A DNA stretch of 64,000 nt from Saccharospirillum alexandrii (GTDB lineage: Bacteria; Pseudomonadota; Gammaproteobacteria; Pseudomonadales; Natronospirillaceae). The stretch is from the NCBI RefSeq assembly GCF_004000275.1, contig NZ_RCIP01000004.1, forward strand, positions 62,001 to 126,000, read 5' to 3'. Positions 19,728 to 28,167 of this stretch are shown one piece after another. Each line of letters begins with the position of its first letter. Position 1 is the first letter of the stretch. The notes under the pieces are model-generated. The model did not search any database. It was not told the origin of the DNA and was given only the letters and a program-made list of their open reading frames with translations. Made by a program: the position numbers and the translations under genes.

Positions 19728-20237
19728 TTAGTGGCTTCGGCGCAGCATCAGGACAAATGCCGCCAGGGCAATGGCCAACAACACAGCACTGCCATACGTC
19801 AGGCCTTCGACCATGGTTAGGCCGAGAATGAAATTCGGCGAATAGCCACACATGGCCCAGACTTCAAACACGTTCGGAAACCAGACATCCAGGGGCAGCC
19901 AACTGGGGAAACCCGCATCGAAGTTGCACACCCCTTCGTAAGTACCACGCTCAACCTGCATCGTGCGATAACTGCGCTCCATCAGGCCAGCGACGCAGAC
20001 GATAACCCCCAGCTGGGCAATCAGCCGGCCCCAATACAACCGGTACAACACCAGGCCAACACTGCCAGCAATAATGCCGCCAAGCGTCCACACCCGGGCA
20101 TGAATGCACAGGACGCAGGGCGGTTCATCGAGCACATGCTGGTAAAACAGCGCAACGCCTTCCAGTCCCAGACCTACCAGCACAATGGCCAGCCAGTACC
20201 AGGGGGTCAGCAGCAGGCGGTGCAATCGATTCAACAT
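19728..20237 (-). CDS. dsbB: Disulfide bond formation protein B
   Basis: Inner-membrane quinone reductase that reoxidises periplasmic DsbA. The 169 residues show four transmembrane helices. Both essential cysteine pairs are present: CVLC in the first periplasmic loop (PPCVLCIHARVW), and in the second loop GVCNFDAGFPSWLP with AMCG. The family arrangement is complete. It lies 90 bp downstream of the EEP-family gene, possibly in the same transcription unit. Confidence 0.95.
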   Translation of the reverse strand: MLNRLHRLLLTPWYWLAIVLVGLGLEGVALFYQHVLDEPPCVLCIHARVWTLGGIIAGSVGLVLYRLYWGRLIAQLGVIVCVAGLMERSYRTMQVERGTYEGVCNFDAGFPSWLPLDVWFPNVFEVWAMCGYSPNFILGLTMVEGLTYGSAVLLAIALAAFVLMLRRSH

Positions 20238-20327
20238 CGTAAATCCTTAGTCATTAAAATCGGAATGGCCCGTTAGATACTCCGGCCATTCTAACGGCAA
20301 TTCAGGCGATATCGGGAGTCTCGATGG

Positions 20328-21206
20328 TCACGGTTTACCGGTCCATGACAGTTCCACCAGCACAGGGTAATGATCGCTGGGGTAAATGCCTTGATAGGCA
20401 TCATCAAATCGTTGCAACCGGTCGACTGGGCTCAAGGCGGGGTTGATCAAAATGTGGTCGATCGCCGGAATCAGATGCCAGCCCCGGTTATGATGAAAGG
20501 TGCTTCCCGCCGGTCGCAACAACTCAAGCCCCTGCTTTTTCAGAAACCCCATGGGCGGCCAGAACGACGGCGCATTGAAATCGCCCAGCAACACTGTGGG
20601 CACGCCGGCATCGAGCCAGGGCTCTATGCGTTCGGCGACCAGCCTCGCCGACAGCCGCCGGTTACGACCGCTGCCATAATCAAAGTGATTGTTGACCACC
20701 ACCAGTCGCTCGCCAGTGTCGCGATGTGACAGGTCCACCCAGGTAGTAAAAGCCGGGTAGGAGTCGTTAAAGGTACGGCTGTAGATCTCGTCGGGCGTTT
20801 CGGAGTAGAAAAACCAGCCCTGGTCACGCAGTTCAAACGAGTCGGTGCGAAACAGGATCGGCTGGGTGATGGGGAACTCGGCGGCATCGCCGTAGGCACC
20901 GACACTGTAGTCCGGGTAGTGCTCCAAAACCCAATCGAGCTGACTGTTCTCAGTGTTGAAGTGCCCGCCAACAAAGGTCTCCATCTCCTGAAAAGCGATG
21001 ATGTCAGCCTGCATGTCACCAATAACCTGACGCACGGCATCGCGCCGCTCTTCCCAGACAATGTCGTCCTGGTTCGGTGTGGTGTAGTGGATGTTAAAGG
21101 AAGCAATCCGAACGGTTTCAGCCGGTGCCGCCAACGCCCAGCTCAGCAGCAGACCCAAAGCCAGAATGAACTTAACAGCCCGGCGGTAGTGCTCAACCTG
21201 AAACAT
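20328..21206 (-). CDS. Exported endonuclease/exonuclease/phosphatase (EEP) family protein
   Basis: The 292-residue protein has a signal peptide (FILALGLLLSWALAAPA) followed by a single EEP fold: IASFNIHYT, the metal-binding glutamate in IIAFQEMETF, VVNNHFDYGSG, GDFNAPSFWPP, and the catalytic SDHYPVLVELSW. The fold cleaves phosphodiester or phosphomonoester bonds; the substrate could be DNA, phospholipid or sugar phosphate. Being exported, it may be an extracellular nuclease. It starts 18 bases after the speE stop, so it is likely in the speE operon. Confidence 0.87.
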   Translation of the reverse strand: MFQVEHYRRAVKFILALGLLLSWALAAPAETVRIASFNIHYTTPNQDDIVWEERRDAVRQVIGDMQADIIAFQEMETFVGGHFNTENSQLDWVLEHYPDYSVGAYGDAAEFPITQPILFRTDSFELRDQGWFFYSETPDEIYSRTFNDSYPAFTTWVDLSHRDTGERLVVVNNHFDYGSGRNRRLSARLVAERIEPWLDAGVPTVLLGDFNAPSFWPPMGFLKKQGLELLRPAGSTFHHNRGWHLIPAIDHILINPALSPVDRLQRFDDAYQGIYPSDHYPVLVELSWTGKP

Positions 21207-21224
21207 CCGGATAACACGCCCCCC

Positions 21225-22088
21225 TTATCGGTACAGAGTCTTCATGAATTCAGGCACGGCCAGCGCACCCCGGTGAATATCCGCGTTGTAATACCGGGTC
21301 TCAAAGGCCTTGTCCCGGGCTGCCTGCTCCCGAAAGTCGGTCACCGTCAGGCCCTTGCTGGCCAGGGTACAGCTCCACCAACCCGACGGATAAATCGGCT
21401 GGGGAAAGGGCAGGGTATGGTGCGATTCAAACCCGGCTGCGCGCATCTCGCCAATCATTTCGGCGATCAGATTATCGGTATGAAACAGCGGGCTTTCACT
21501 TTGCTGCACCAACAGACCATCGTCACCCAGAGCGCGCAGGCAATGACCAAAGAATTCCCGGTTGAACAAACCAGCCGCCGGTCCAACCGGGTCGGTTGAA
21601 TCAACAATAATCAGATCCAGCTCGCCCGGCTGGCAGTTCTTGATCCAGGCAATACCATCTTCAAACAATAGGCTGGCCCGTGGGTCGCCGTTGGCTTCAC
21701 ACAACTCGGGGAAATGAATTTCCGACAACCGGGTCACCCGCTCGTCAATTTCCACCTGCCAGACTTGCTCCAGCCCGGGGTGACGCAAGACTTCGCGCAA
21801 GGTACCGCAATCGCCACCGCCAATCACCAGTACCTTTTTCGGGTCTGGATGCGTAAACAACGCCGGGTGCGTCATCATCTCGTGATACAGGAAGTTATCC
21901 TTGTCGGTCACCATATAACAGCCATCAAGCACCATCAGCTTACCCCAATGCCGGGTCTGATAAATCTCAATGTGCTGAAAAGCACTTTGCTCTTCATGTA
22001 ATTTGGCAGTCACTTCCAATGAGAAGGCCGAGCCTTCCGGTGACCAGACTTCGGTGAACCAGCTTTCGTTTTCGGGCATTACTGACAT
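21225..22088 (-). CDS. speE: Polyamine aminopropyltransferase (spermidine synthase)
   Basis: Transfers an aminopropyl group from decarboxylated S-adenosylmethionine to putrescine. The 287-residue protein has the decarboxy-SAM-binding loop VLVIGGGDCGTLREVLRH, the acidic VEIDERV, and the catalytic aspartate region LIIVDSTDPVGPA. The start is the ATG at 22088 with AGGA six bases upstream; a TTG at 22106 is not needed. The palindromic repeat at 22206-22369 is upstream of it. Confidence 0.95.
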   Translation of the reverse strand: MSVMPENESWFTEVWSPEGSAFSLEVTAKLHEEQSAFQHIEIYQTRHWGKLMVLDGCYMVTDKDNFLYHEMMTHPALFTHPDPKKVLVIGGGDCGTLREVLRHPGLEQVWQVEIDERVTRLSEIHFPELCEANGDPRASLLFEDGIAWIKNCQPGELDLIIVDSTDPVGPAAGLFNREFFGHCLRALGDDGLLVQQSESPLFHTDNLIAEMIGEMRAAGFESHHTLPFPQPIYPSGWWSCTLASKGLTVTDFREQAARDKAFETRYYNADIHRGALAVPEFMKTLYR

Positions 22089-22205
22089 GAGTGTTCCTGA
22101 TAACAATGGCCAACCCTGAGGTTGGTGAGAATAGAAGAAACTTCCCGGCTTTGCCGGGCAAATTGCGTTCGAGTGGGCTGCAGCGCATTGAACCCGCGCC
22201 GGCTA

Positions 22206-22369
22206 CCAGGGGTGCTCATGAGGGGGCGTCGTGAATACATCCATGTAGACTTAACTTCGGGATATGAATCCCATCCATGGGATTCACCCTTCGGGTTCGC
22301 TGCGCTCATGCTAAAACGCTCCCGGCGTTTTAGTCCATGCCTCAGATACCCCCTCATGAGCACCCCTGG
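22206..22369. repeat. 164-bp palindromic non-coding element with perfect 21-bp ends
   Basis: The outermost 21 bases (22206-22226, CCAGGGGTGCTCATGAGGGG plus G) are an exact inverted repeat of 22349-22369. Inside are two perfect hairpins: GAATCCCAT/ATGGGATTC and CTAAAACGC/GCGTTTTAG. Open frames across it read as nonsense. It is a REP- or MITE-like element in the speE-spoT gap. It shares the CCCATCCATGGG core with the elements at 22423 and 63799 but has different ends. Confidence 0.85.
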
Positions 22370-22422
22370 CAACCGTCGCTAGCCTACGAAAAACCCTGGA
22401 TTCAGAGTTGGCGACCGATTAA

Positions 22423-22550
22423 GTGTCAGGTGCCGGGTATACCTATCCGGGGAAGTCTGAAGCATGGATGCCGAAGCCTAGGCCCCATGGATGGGTCCAC
22501 GCCGAGCGATGTGTCGCACCACCCTGATAGGCTTACCCGGTGCCTGACAC
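22423..22550. repeat. 128-bp palindromic element, GTGTCAGG family
   Basis: The ends form a 25-bp imperfect inverted repeat: left GTGTCAGGTGCCGGGTATAC and following, right the reverse complement with four mismatches. The centre contains CCCCATGGATGGG, the same core seen in the neighbouring element and in the one at 63799-63911. It lies downstream of spoT. No coding sequence inside. Confidence 0.85.
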
Positions 22551-22594
22551 GGATTCCTGGCACCAAAGCCAACCCGACCTCCAAACTTGCATTA

Positions 22595-24742
22595 TTAGCT
22601 TTGTACTCGCTCAATTCGACCTACCGGCTTGAGGCTGTGCAGGCGGCGAATGACCCGGGCCAGATGCTGGCGGCTGGCAACTGATACGGTCAGGTTCAAA
22701 CGGCTGATCGTCGCATCGCGCTCCTGCATTTCAATGCTCTCGATGTTGGCATCGGCCTGGGAGACCGCGTTGGCAACACTGGCCAGCACGCCCCGGGCGT
22801 TGCGCATCTCGACCCGCAGGTCGACCACAAACTCGCCTTCCATCGACTTTTCCCAGCGCAGGTGCACGCAGCGATCGGGGTCTTTGCGCATGTCGACAAT
22901 GTTGCGACAGCTGTCGACGTGAATCACCATGCCCTTGCCTTTGCTGATGACCCCAACAATGGGGTCACCGGGGATCGGCCGGCAGCACTTGCCGTAGCTG
23001 ATCAACAAGCCCTCGGTCCCCTTCACGGTCATCGCCTTGTCATGACTGTCGCTGCCTTCAAGCGGGGCTTCACGGCTTAACATGCGGCGCGCCACCACAT
23101 AGGCGACGCGGTTGCCCAAGCCAATGTCTTCAAGCAGGCTGTCCATCTTCTCCAGGCTGTATTCATGCAACAGCGTGGCCTGGGTCTCCTCGGACAAGGC
23201 CTCCAGCTCGGTATCGAAATTCTTCAGGGCGTTGTTCAGCAGCTTGCGGCCCAGCGCAATCGAATCGGCTTGCTTCAGATTCTTCAGGAAATGGCGGATG
23301 TTCGAGCGCGCCTTGGCGGTAATCACAAAATTCACCCAGGCCGGGTTGGGCCGGGCACCGGGGGCCGTGATGACCTTAATGGTATCGCCGCTTTCCAACG
23401 GCTGGCTCAGCGGTGCGATCTGGCGGTTGATCAGGCAGCCGACACAGCTGTTGCCAATGTCGGTGTGCACCGCATAGGCAAAATCGACCGCTGTGGCGCC
23501 CTTGGGCATTTCCAGAATCTTGCCTTTGGGGGTAAAGACGTAGATTTCGTCCGGAAACAGGTCGATTTTGACGTTTTCAATGAACTCGACCGGGTTACCG
23601 GCCCGCTCCTGCATTTCCAGCAACCCTTTGACCCAGCGGCGCGCACGGGCATGGGTCGGGCTCGATTCAGACGAATCGTCGTTTTTATACAGCCAGTGCG
23701 CGGCGATGCCGTGGTTGGCCATGTCTTCCATTTCCTGGGTACGGATCTGGATCTCAATCGGCACCCCGTTCATACCGATCAGCGTGGTATGCAGACTCTG
23801 GTAGCCGTTCGCCTTGGGAATGGCGATGTAATCCTTAAAGCGGTTCGGCACCGGTTTATAGAAATTGTGCACAATGCCCAGCACCCGGTAACAGGCATCG
23901 ACCGAGTCGGTAATGATACGAAACCCGTAAACGTCGAGAATTTCTTGCAGCGTCTTGCGCTGATCGCGCATCTTGCTGTAGATCGAGAACAGATGCTTTT
24001 CCCGGCCAACCACCTGCACGGACAGCGCTTCGTGATCGATGCGCTCTTGCAGTGCCTGCCGGATCTGCACCAGCAATTCCTTGCGGTGCCCGCGGCTCTG
24101 CCGGATCGCCTTGGCTATGCGCTTGGAGCGCAACGGATACAGGGATTCAAAGGCCAGGTTTTCCAGCTCGATACGCAGGTCGTTGATGCCCAGGCGCAGT
24201 GCGATGGGGGCATAGATATCGAGCGTTTCGCGCGCCTTGCGGCGTTTTTTCTCGGGCGGCATGGCGCCCAGAGTGCGCATGTTGTGCAGCCGGTCGGCCA
24301 GTTTGACCAGAATGACGCGGATGTCCTTCGACATCGCCAATACCATTTTCTGGAAGTTCTCGGCCTGCTCTTCTTTTTTGGTCTCGAATTCAAGATGCGT
24401 CAGCTTGGAGACCCCATCGACCAGTTCAGCCACCCCCGGACCAAACTGCTCACTCAGGGCTTCCTTTGAGACCGCCGTGTCTTCAATCACATCGTGCAGC
24501 ATGGCGGCCATCAGGCTTTGGTGGTCCATGTGCATTTCAGACAGGATGTTCGCTACCGCCAGCGGGTGGGTTATGTAGCGCTCACCACTGCGCCGCATCT
24601 GCCCCTCGTGGGCTTGCTCGGCGTAATAATAAGCGCGTTTCACCCGGCGCACCTTTTCCGGTGCCAGGTAAGATTCGAGCCGCTTGGTCAGCGCGTCGAC
24701 GGTGGGCAAGGCAGGATCGTCCAATAACAGTGATAGAGGCAC
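22595..24742 (-). CDS. spoT: Bifunctional (p)ppGpp synthetase/hydrolase SpoT
   Basis: Degrades and makes the stringent-response alarmone (p)ppGpp. The HD hydrolase domain is intact (THPLAVANILSEM, HDVIEDT). It is followed by the synthetase domain (YGFRIITDSVDACYRVLG, IPKANGYQSLHTTLIG, EIQIRTQEM), a TGS domain (EIYVFTPKGKILEMPKG), a zinc-finger/CC region (SYGKCCRPIPGDPI) and a C-terminal ACT domain. The intact HD motif distinguishes SpoT from RelA. I chose the GTG at 24742 (715 residues, GGAGG about eleven bases upstream). A GTG at 24790, next to the rpoZ terminator, is also in frame. Confidence 0.95.
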   Translation of the reverse strand: MPLSLLLDDPALPTVDALTKRLESYLAPEKVRRVKRAYYYAEQAHEGQMRRSGERYITHPLAVANILSEMHMDHQSLMAAMLHDVIEDTAVSKEALSEQFGPGVAELVDGVSKLTHLEFETKKEEQAENFQKMVLAMSKDIRVILVKLADRLHNMRTLGAMPPEKKRRKARETLDIYAPIALRLGINDLRIELENLAFESLYPLRSKRIAKAIRQSRGHRKELLVQIRQALQERIDHEALSVQVVGREKHLFSIYSKMRDQRKTLQEILDVYGFRIITDSVDACYRVLGIVHNFYKPVPNRFKDYIAIPKANGYQSLHTTLIGMNGVPIEIQIRTQEMEDMANHGIAAHWLYKNDDSSESSPTHARARRWVKGLLEMQERAGNPVEFIENVKIDLFPDEIYVFTPKGKILEMPKGATAVDFAYAVHTDIGNSCVGCLINRQIAPLSQPLESGDTIKVITAPGARPNPAWVNFVITAKARSNIRHFLKNLKQADSIALGRKLLNNALKNFDTELEALSEETQATLLHEYSLEKMDSLLEDIGLGNRVAYVVARRMLSREAPLEGSDSHDKAMTVKGTEGLLISYGKCCRPIPGDPIVGVISKGKGMVIHVDSCRNIVDMRKDPDRCVHLRWEKSMEGEFVVDLRVEMRNARGVLASVANAVSQADANIESIEMQERDATISRLNLTVSVASRQHLARVIRRLHSLKPVGRIERVQS

Positions 24743-24796
24743 GGTTTTAAAGGCCTCCGCTGGTTCGAGTGTAATGAAAGCACAAAACACAGCAAT

Positions 24797-24826
24797 AAAA
24801 AAACCGGGTCAGAGCCCGGTTTTTTT
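24797..24826. terminator. Bidirectional intrinsic terminator after rpoZ
   Basis: A-tract, ACCGGG, a six-base loop, CCCGGT and a run of seven T. This is a strong symmetrical terminator 40 bases past the rpoZ stop. It partly separates spoT transcription from rpoZ, so spoT may depend on read-through or on a promoter inside this gap. Confidence 0.88.
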
Positions 24827-24865
24827 GCTATCGACCCTGAAGGCCGACTGTATTGAGTGTCTTAA

Positions 24866-25075
24866 TCACTCTTCGAGTTCGTCGAGAATCGACGGCGTGA
24901 TCTTTTTGCCAGCGATTTCACGCAGCGCGATCACCGTCGGTTTGTCATTCTCGATCGGTACCAGGGGCTCAGCGCCATCGTTGGCAATTTGGCGGGCACG
25001 CTTGCTGGCGACCATGATCAGTTCAAAACGATTTGCCACATTTTCCAGGCAATCTTCAACAGTGACTCGAGCCAT
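24866..25075 (-). CDS. rpoZ: RNA polymerase omega subunit
   Basis: Small subunit that supports folding and assembly of the beta-prime subunit and, in proteobacteria, forms part of a ppGpp-binding site. The 69 residues begin [20 protein letters not shown] and contain the family core [13 protein letters not shown]-like [15 protein letters not shown] and [13 protein letters not shown] stands six bases before the ATG at 25075. It is separated from gmk by the iron-transport operon, and has its own likely promoter at 25116-25143. Confidence 0.96.
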   Translation of the reverse strand: MARVTVEDCLENVANRFELIMVASKRARQIANDGAEPLVPIENDKPTVIALREIAGKKITPSILDELEE

Positions 25076-25115
25076 CAAGGTCTCCTACGGGTGATATAGC
25101 CATTACGGACGCGGG

Positions 25116-25143
25116 ATTGTACGCGGATTGAGCAAAAGCTCAA
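25116..25143 (-). promoter_or_regulatory. Likely sigma-70 promoter of rpoZ
   Basis: Reading the minus strand, TTGAGC and TACAAT are separated by 16 bases, about 40 bases upstream of the rpoZ start. A private promoter fits with rpoZ having lost its usual gmk upstream neighbour. Confidence 0.55.
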
Positions 25144-25182
25144 GGGGCAGTTGACCCAGCGCCAGATCAGGGATCACTGTCG

Positions 25183-25210
25183 TTGACGGTTCCGGCGCAA
25201 CCCTTATAAT
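25183..25210 (+). promoter_or_regulatory. Sigma-70 promoter of the siderophore-transport operon
   Basis: TTGACG (5/6) and TATAAT (6/6) are separated by 16 bases. The predicted start lies near 25217, just before the Fur-box-like sequence at 25221-25239. Confidence 0.7.
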
Positions 25211-25220
25211 AAACCTAACT

Positions 25221-25239
25221 GATAATTAATGTCATTAGC
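25221..25239 (+). promoter_or_regulatory. Fur box
   Basis: GATAATTAATGTCATTAGC matches 14 of the 19 bases of the Fur consensus (GATAATGATAATCATTATC). It lies immediately downstream of a strong promoter and 20 bases before the start of an iron-siderophore binding protein gene. This is consistent with iron-dependent repression of the operon. Confidence 0.7.
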
Positions 25240-25259
25240 GTTTATAAAAAGGATCTATC

Positions 25260-26171
25260 ATGCGTTTATCACCGGGAACCTTGCTCGCACCACTCAGTCT
25301 GGCGGCCCTCTTCACCCTTACACCGGTTCAGGCCGACACCGTCGTCAGCCACGCTCAGGGCGAAACCACTCTTTCACAACCACTCGACACCGTGCTGACC
25401 TTTGACATCGCCAGCCTCGATACCCTGGATGCGTTGGGCGTCGAAGTCGCCGGCATGCCGCAAGCCTCACTACCGCCTCGCCTGAGCCACTACCGGGACG
25501 ACGCCTACACCAACATCGGCTCCCTGTTTGAACCGGATTTTGAAACCGTCGCCTCACTGCAACCGGATCTGATCATTGTGGCCAATCGGTCGTCTACGGC
25601 CTATGACGACCTCAGCAAACTGGCCCCCACCATCGATATGACCGTATGGGGCGAAGGCTTTCTCGAGCAATTCAACACCACAACCCGCAACCTGGCCGCC
25701 ATTTTCAACAAAACCGACGAGGTGGAACAACGCCTTGGCGCTCTGGATACCCGAATTGAACACGCCCGATCGCTGGCCGCCGACGCCGGCGACAGCCTGA
25801 TCGTCATGACCAGCGGAGGCAAACTGACCGCTTACGGCCCGGGTTCACGGTTTGGCTGGATCCACGACGACCTGGGGTTGAACTCAGCAGTGACCGACCT
25901 GGAAGAAGCCACCCACGGCGACCCGATCTCTTTCGAATACCTGCTCGAAACCGACCCCGAGGTGATCTTCGTAATCGACCGGGACGGCGCCATCGACCCG
26001 GCCAACCAGGCCGCCCGCGCCACGCTTGATAACGACCTGGTCAAGCGCATCCGGGCTTACCAGAACGACCGCATCGTCTATCTGGACTCGGTGAACTGGT
26101 ACATCGTGATGTCGGGCCTGCCCGCTGTCGAGCAGATGGTTGAAGAAGTGATCGCCGGCTTGTCGAACTGA
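25260..26171 (+). CDS. Ferric-siderophore ABC transporter, periplasmic binding protein
   Basis: The 303-residue precursor has a signal peptide (LLAPLSLAALFTLTPVQA) and the class III periplasmic binding fold. It resembles the FatB/VctP/CeuE group that binds catecholate or petrobactin-type siderophores: VLTFDIASLDTLDALGVEV, NIGSLFEPDFETVASLQPDLI, DDLSKLAPTIDM. AAGGA lies six bases before the ATG. It is the first gene of a tight four-gene plus-strand operon. The exact ligand is unknown; there is no TonB-dependent receptor or siderophore synthesis gene nearby. Confidence 0.92.
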   Translation: MRLSPGTLLAPLSLAALFTLTPVQADTVVSHAQGETTLSQPLDTVLTFDIASLDTLDALGVEVAGMPQASLPPRLSHYRDDAYTNIGSLFEPDFETVASLQPDLIIVANRSSTAYDDLSKLAPTIDMTVWGEGFLEQFNTTTRNLAAIFNKTDEVEQRLGALDTRIEHARSLAADAGDSLIVMTSGGKLTAYGPGSRFGWIHDDLGLNSAVTDLEEATHGDPISFEYLLETDPEVIFVIDRDGAIDPANQAARATLDNDLVKRIRAYQNDRIVYLDSVNWYIVMSGLPAVEQMVEEVIAGLSN

Positions 26172-26186
26172 CATCGAACGCTCCCC

Positions 26187-27170
26187 ATGTCCACAGCTTC
26201 TCAGGAGTCTCCGGCACCTCGTATTGCACCGCCTTTGGCGGTGTTGTTATTACTGGCGCTGATGCTGGCCAGCCTGCTGGTGGGCGTGGCTGACTTGTCC
26301 TGGGCGGCGCTGTCGGATCAGGACTGGCTGATTCTGCTGGTCAGTCGCCTGCCGCGCACCCTGGCGCTGGTGCTGTGCGGTACGTCGCTGGCGGTGTCAG
26401 GCCTGATCATGCAAATGCTGGTGCGCAACCGCTTTGTCGAGCCCGGCACCACCGGCACCCTGGAAGCGGCCACCCTGGGCCTATTGCTGATGGCCTTGTT
26501 CGCGCCGGGCCTGGGCGTTTTCACCAAAATGCTGGTCGCTGCTTTGTGCGCGCTCGGTGGCAGCCTGCTGTTTATGGCGCTGTTGCGGGCCATTCCGCTG
26601 CGATCGATGGTGATGGTGCCGTTGGTGGGCATTATGTTCGGCGGCGTTATCGGTTCGATGACGCTGTTCATCGCCTATCGCTTTAACCTGATGCAATCGC
26701 TGGCAAACTGGAGCAATGGCGATTTCTCCGCCGTGCTGCGCGGGCGCTACGAACTGCTGTGGCTGACGGCAGCCCTGACTGCCATCGCCTATGCGGCCGC
26801 CAACCGCTTCACCCTGATTGGCCTTGGCCGCAACCTGGCCATGAACCTGGGGCTGGGTTACCGCAGTGTCATGCTGCTGGGCCTGGTCATCGTTTCATTG
26901 ATCTCCGCCGTTACCGTCGTCACCGCCGGTGTTATTCCGTTTCTCGGGCTGATCGTGCCCAATGTTGTCAGCCTGATGATGGGCGACAACCTGCGTCGCA
27001 GCCTTCCCTGGGTGGCCTGGCTGGGCGCGGTGCTGGTGCTGGTCTGCGACCTGCTCGGCCGTCTGTTGCGCTACCCCTATGAGATTCCTATCGGCACGGT
27101 CATGGGCGTGCTGGGCAGTGCGCTCTTTATCTATTTGCTGCTAAAACGGACCCGGCCAGCCTATGTCTGA
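26187..27170 (+). CDS. Iron-siderophore ABC transporter permease (FecCD family)
   Basis: The 327-residue integral membrane protein has about nine to ten hydrophobic helices and the FecCD signatures LPRTLALVLCGTSLAVSGLIMQ near the N-terminus and GVIPFLGLIVPNVV in the coupling region. The family normally pairs two permeases per transporter; the second follows directly, overlapping by eight bases. It is closest in type to FatD/VctD. Confidence 0.93.
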   Translation: MSTASQESPAPRIAPPLAVLLLLALMLASLLVGVADLSWAALSDQDWLILLVSRLPRTLALVLCGTSLAVSGLIMQMLVRNRFVEPGTTGTLEAATLGLLLMALFAPGLGVFTKMLVAALCALGGSLLFMALLRAIPLRSMVMVPLVGIMFGGVIGSMTLFIAYRFNLMQSLANWSNGDFSAVLRGRYELLWLTAALTAIAYAAANRFTLIGLGRNLAMNLGLGYRSVMLLGLVIVSLISAVTVVTAGVIPFLGLIVPNVVSLMMGDNLRRSLPWVAWLGAVLVLVCDLLGRLLRYPYEIPIGTVMGVLGSALFIYLLLKRTRPAYV

Positions 27171-28167
27171 ACTGAACACGTCTGGAATGGACGCCGCAGC
27201 CTCGCCTTTTTGGCCACGGGTGACCCCAGGGCAACGCCTGGTGCTGGCCGTGCTGTTTGTTGCCATAGCCATGCTCGGTTTCATGACCCTGAACGTTCGG
27301 GCAGGCTGGGCTTTTACACTGCCGTTTCGGGCCGAGAAAGTGGCAGCGATGGCGCTGGTCGGCTTCGCCATTGCGCTGTCGACCGTACTGTTTCAGACAC
27401 TGACTCACAACCGCATCCTCACCCCGGGCATCATGGGTTTTGATGCGCTCTATATGCTGCTGCAATCGATATTGCTGCTGACCCTGGGCCGGTTGTTCTA
27501 TAGCCAGCTGAACCCGCACATCAAATGGCTGTGCGAGGTTATGCTGATGACAGGGGCCCTCTGCGGGCTCTATTACTGGCTGTTTCTGCGCCAGAAGCGG
27601 GATCTGCATGTGCTGATTCTGGTGGGCATTATATTCGGCACCCTGTTTCGCAGCGTGAACAGCCTGATCACCCGCATGATGGACCCGGCTGATTTCGACG
27701 TACTGCAGGATGTAATGTTCGCCAGCTTCAACCGCATAGACTCGCCCTTGCTCGGCATCGCTGCATTTTTGGTCGCGGTGATCTCGGCCTGGGTTTGGCG
27801 ACAGCGTTTTCAACTCGATGTCTTGCTGCTGGGCGACGCTCCGGCCATCAATCTCGGGCTGAACCAGAAACGGCTGACCCTGCAGTTACTGGTCGCCATC
27901 GCCGTGCTGGTCTCAGTATCGACCGCCCTGGTCGGGCCGGTGACTTTCTTCGGTTTGCTGGTGGCCAACCTGGCGTACGCCATCGCCGGCAGTCATCAGC
28001 ACCGGTTCATTCTTCCCATGGCAACCCTGCTGGCGGTTGCGACGCTGATCGGTGGCCAAGCTGTGCTCGAACACCTGCTTCACTTTGGCACCAGCCTGAG
28101 CATCGTGGTCGAGTTTGTCGGCGGGCTGTTTTTTCTATGGCTGGTGATCCAACAGGGGCGACGATGA
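27163..28167 (+). CDS. Iron-siderophore ABC transporter permease, second subunit
   Basis: The 334-residue FecCD-family membrane protein has a hydrophilic N-terminus and then multiple helices, with RILTPGIMGFDALYMLLQ and VGPVTFFGLLVANLAYAI in the family-typical places. It overlaps the preceding permease (by 8 bp) and the ATPase gene (by 4 bp), which points to translational coupling. FatC/VctG type. Confidence 0.92.
   Translation: MSELNTSGMDAAASPFWPRVTPGQRLVLAVLFVAIAMLGFMTLNVRAGWAFTLPFRAEKVAAMALVGFAIALSTVLFQTLTHNRILTPGIMGFDALYMLLQSILLLTLGRLFYSQLNPHIKWLCEVMLMTGALCGLYYWLFLRQKRDLHVLILVGIIFGTLFRSVNSLITRMMDPADFDVLQDVMFASFNRIDSPLLGIAAFLVAVISAWVWRQRFQLDVLLLGDAPAINLGLNQKRLTLQLLVAIAVLVSVSTALVGPVTFFGLLVANLAYAIAGSHQHRFILPMATLLAVATLIGGQAVLEHLLHFGTSLSIVVEFVGGLFFLWLVIQQGRR

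Noticed and set aside
22079-22594. Short open frames across the speE-spoT gap
   Set aside because: They cover palindromic repeat elements and their translations show no protein character.
23165-24469. 434-residue plus-strand open frame opposite spoT
   Set aside because: It lies fully antisense to a strongly conserved spoT and has no recognisable domain; it is a product of GC-rich codon usage.
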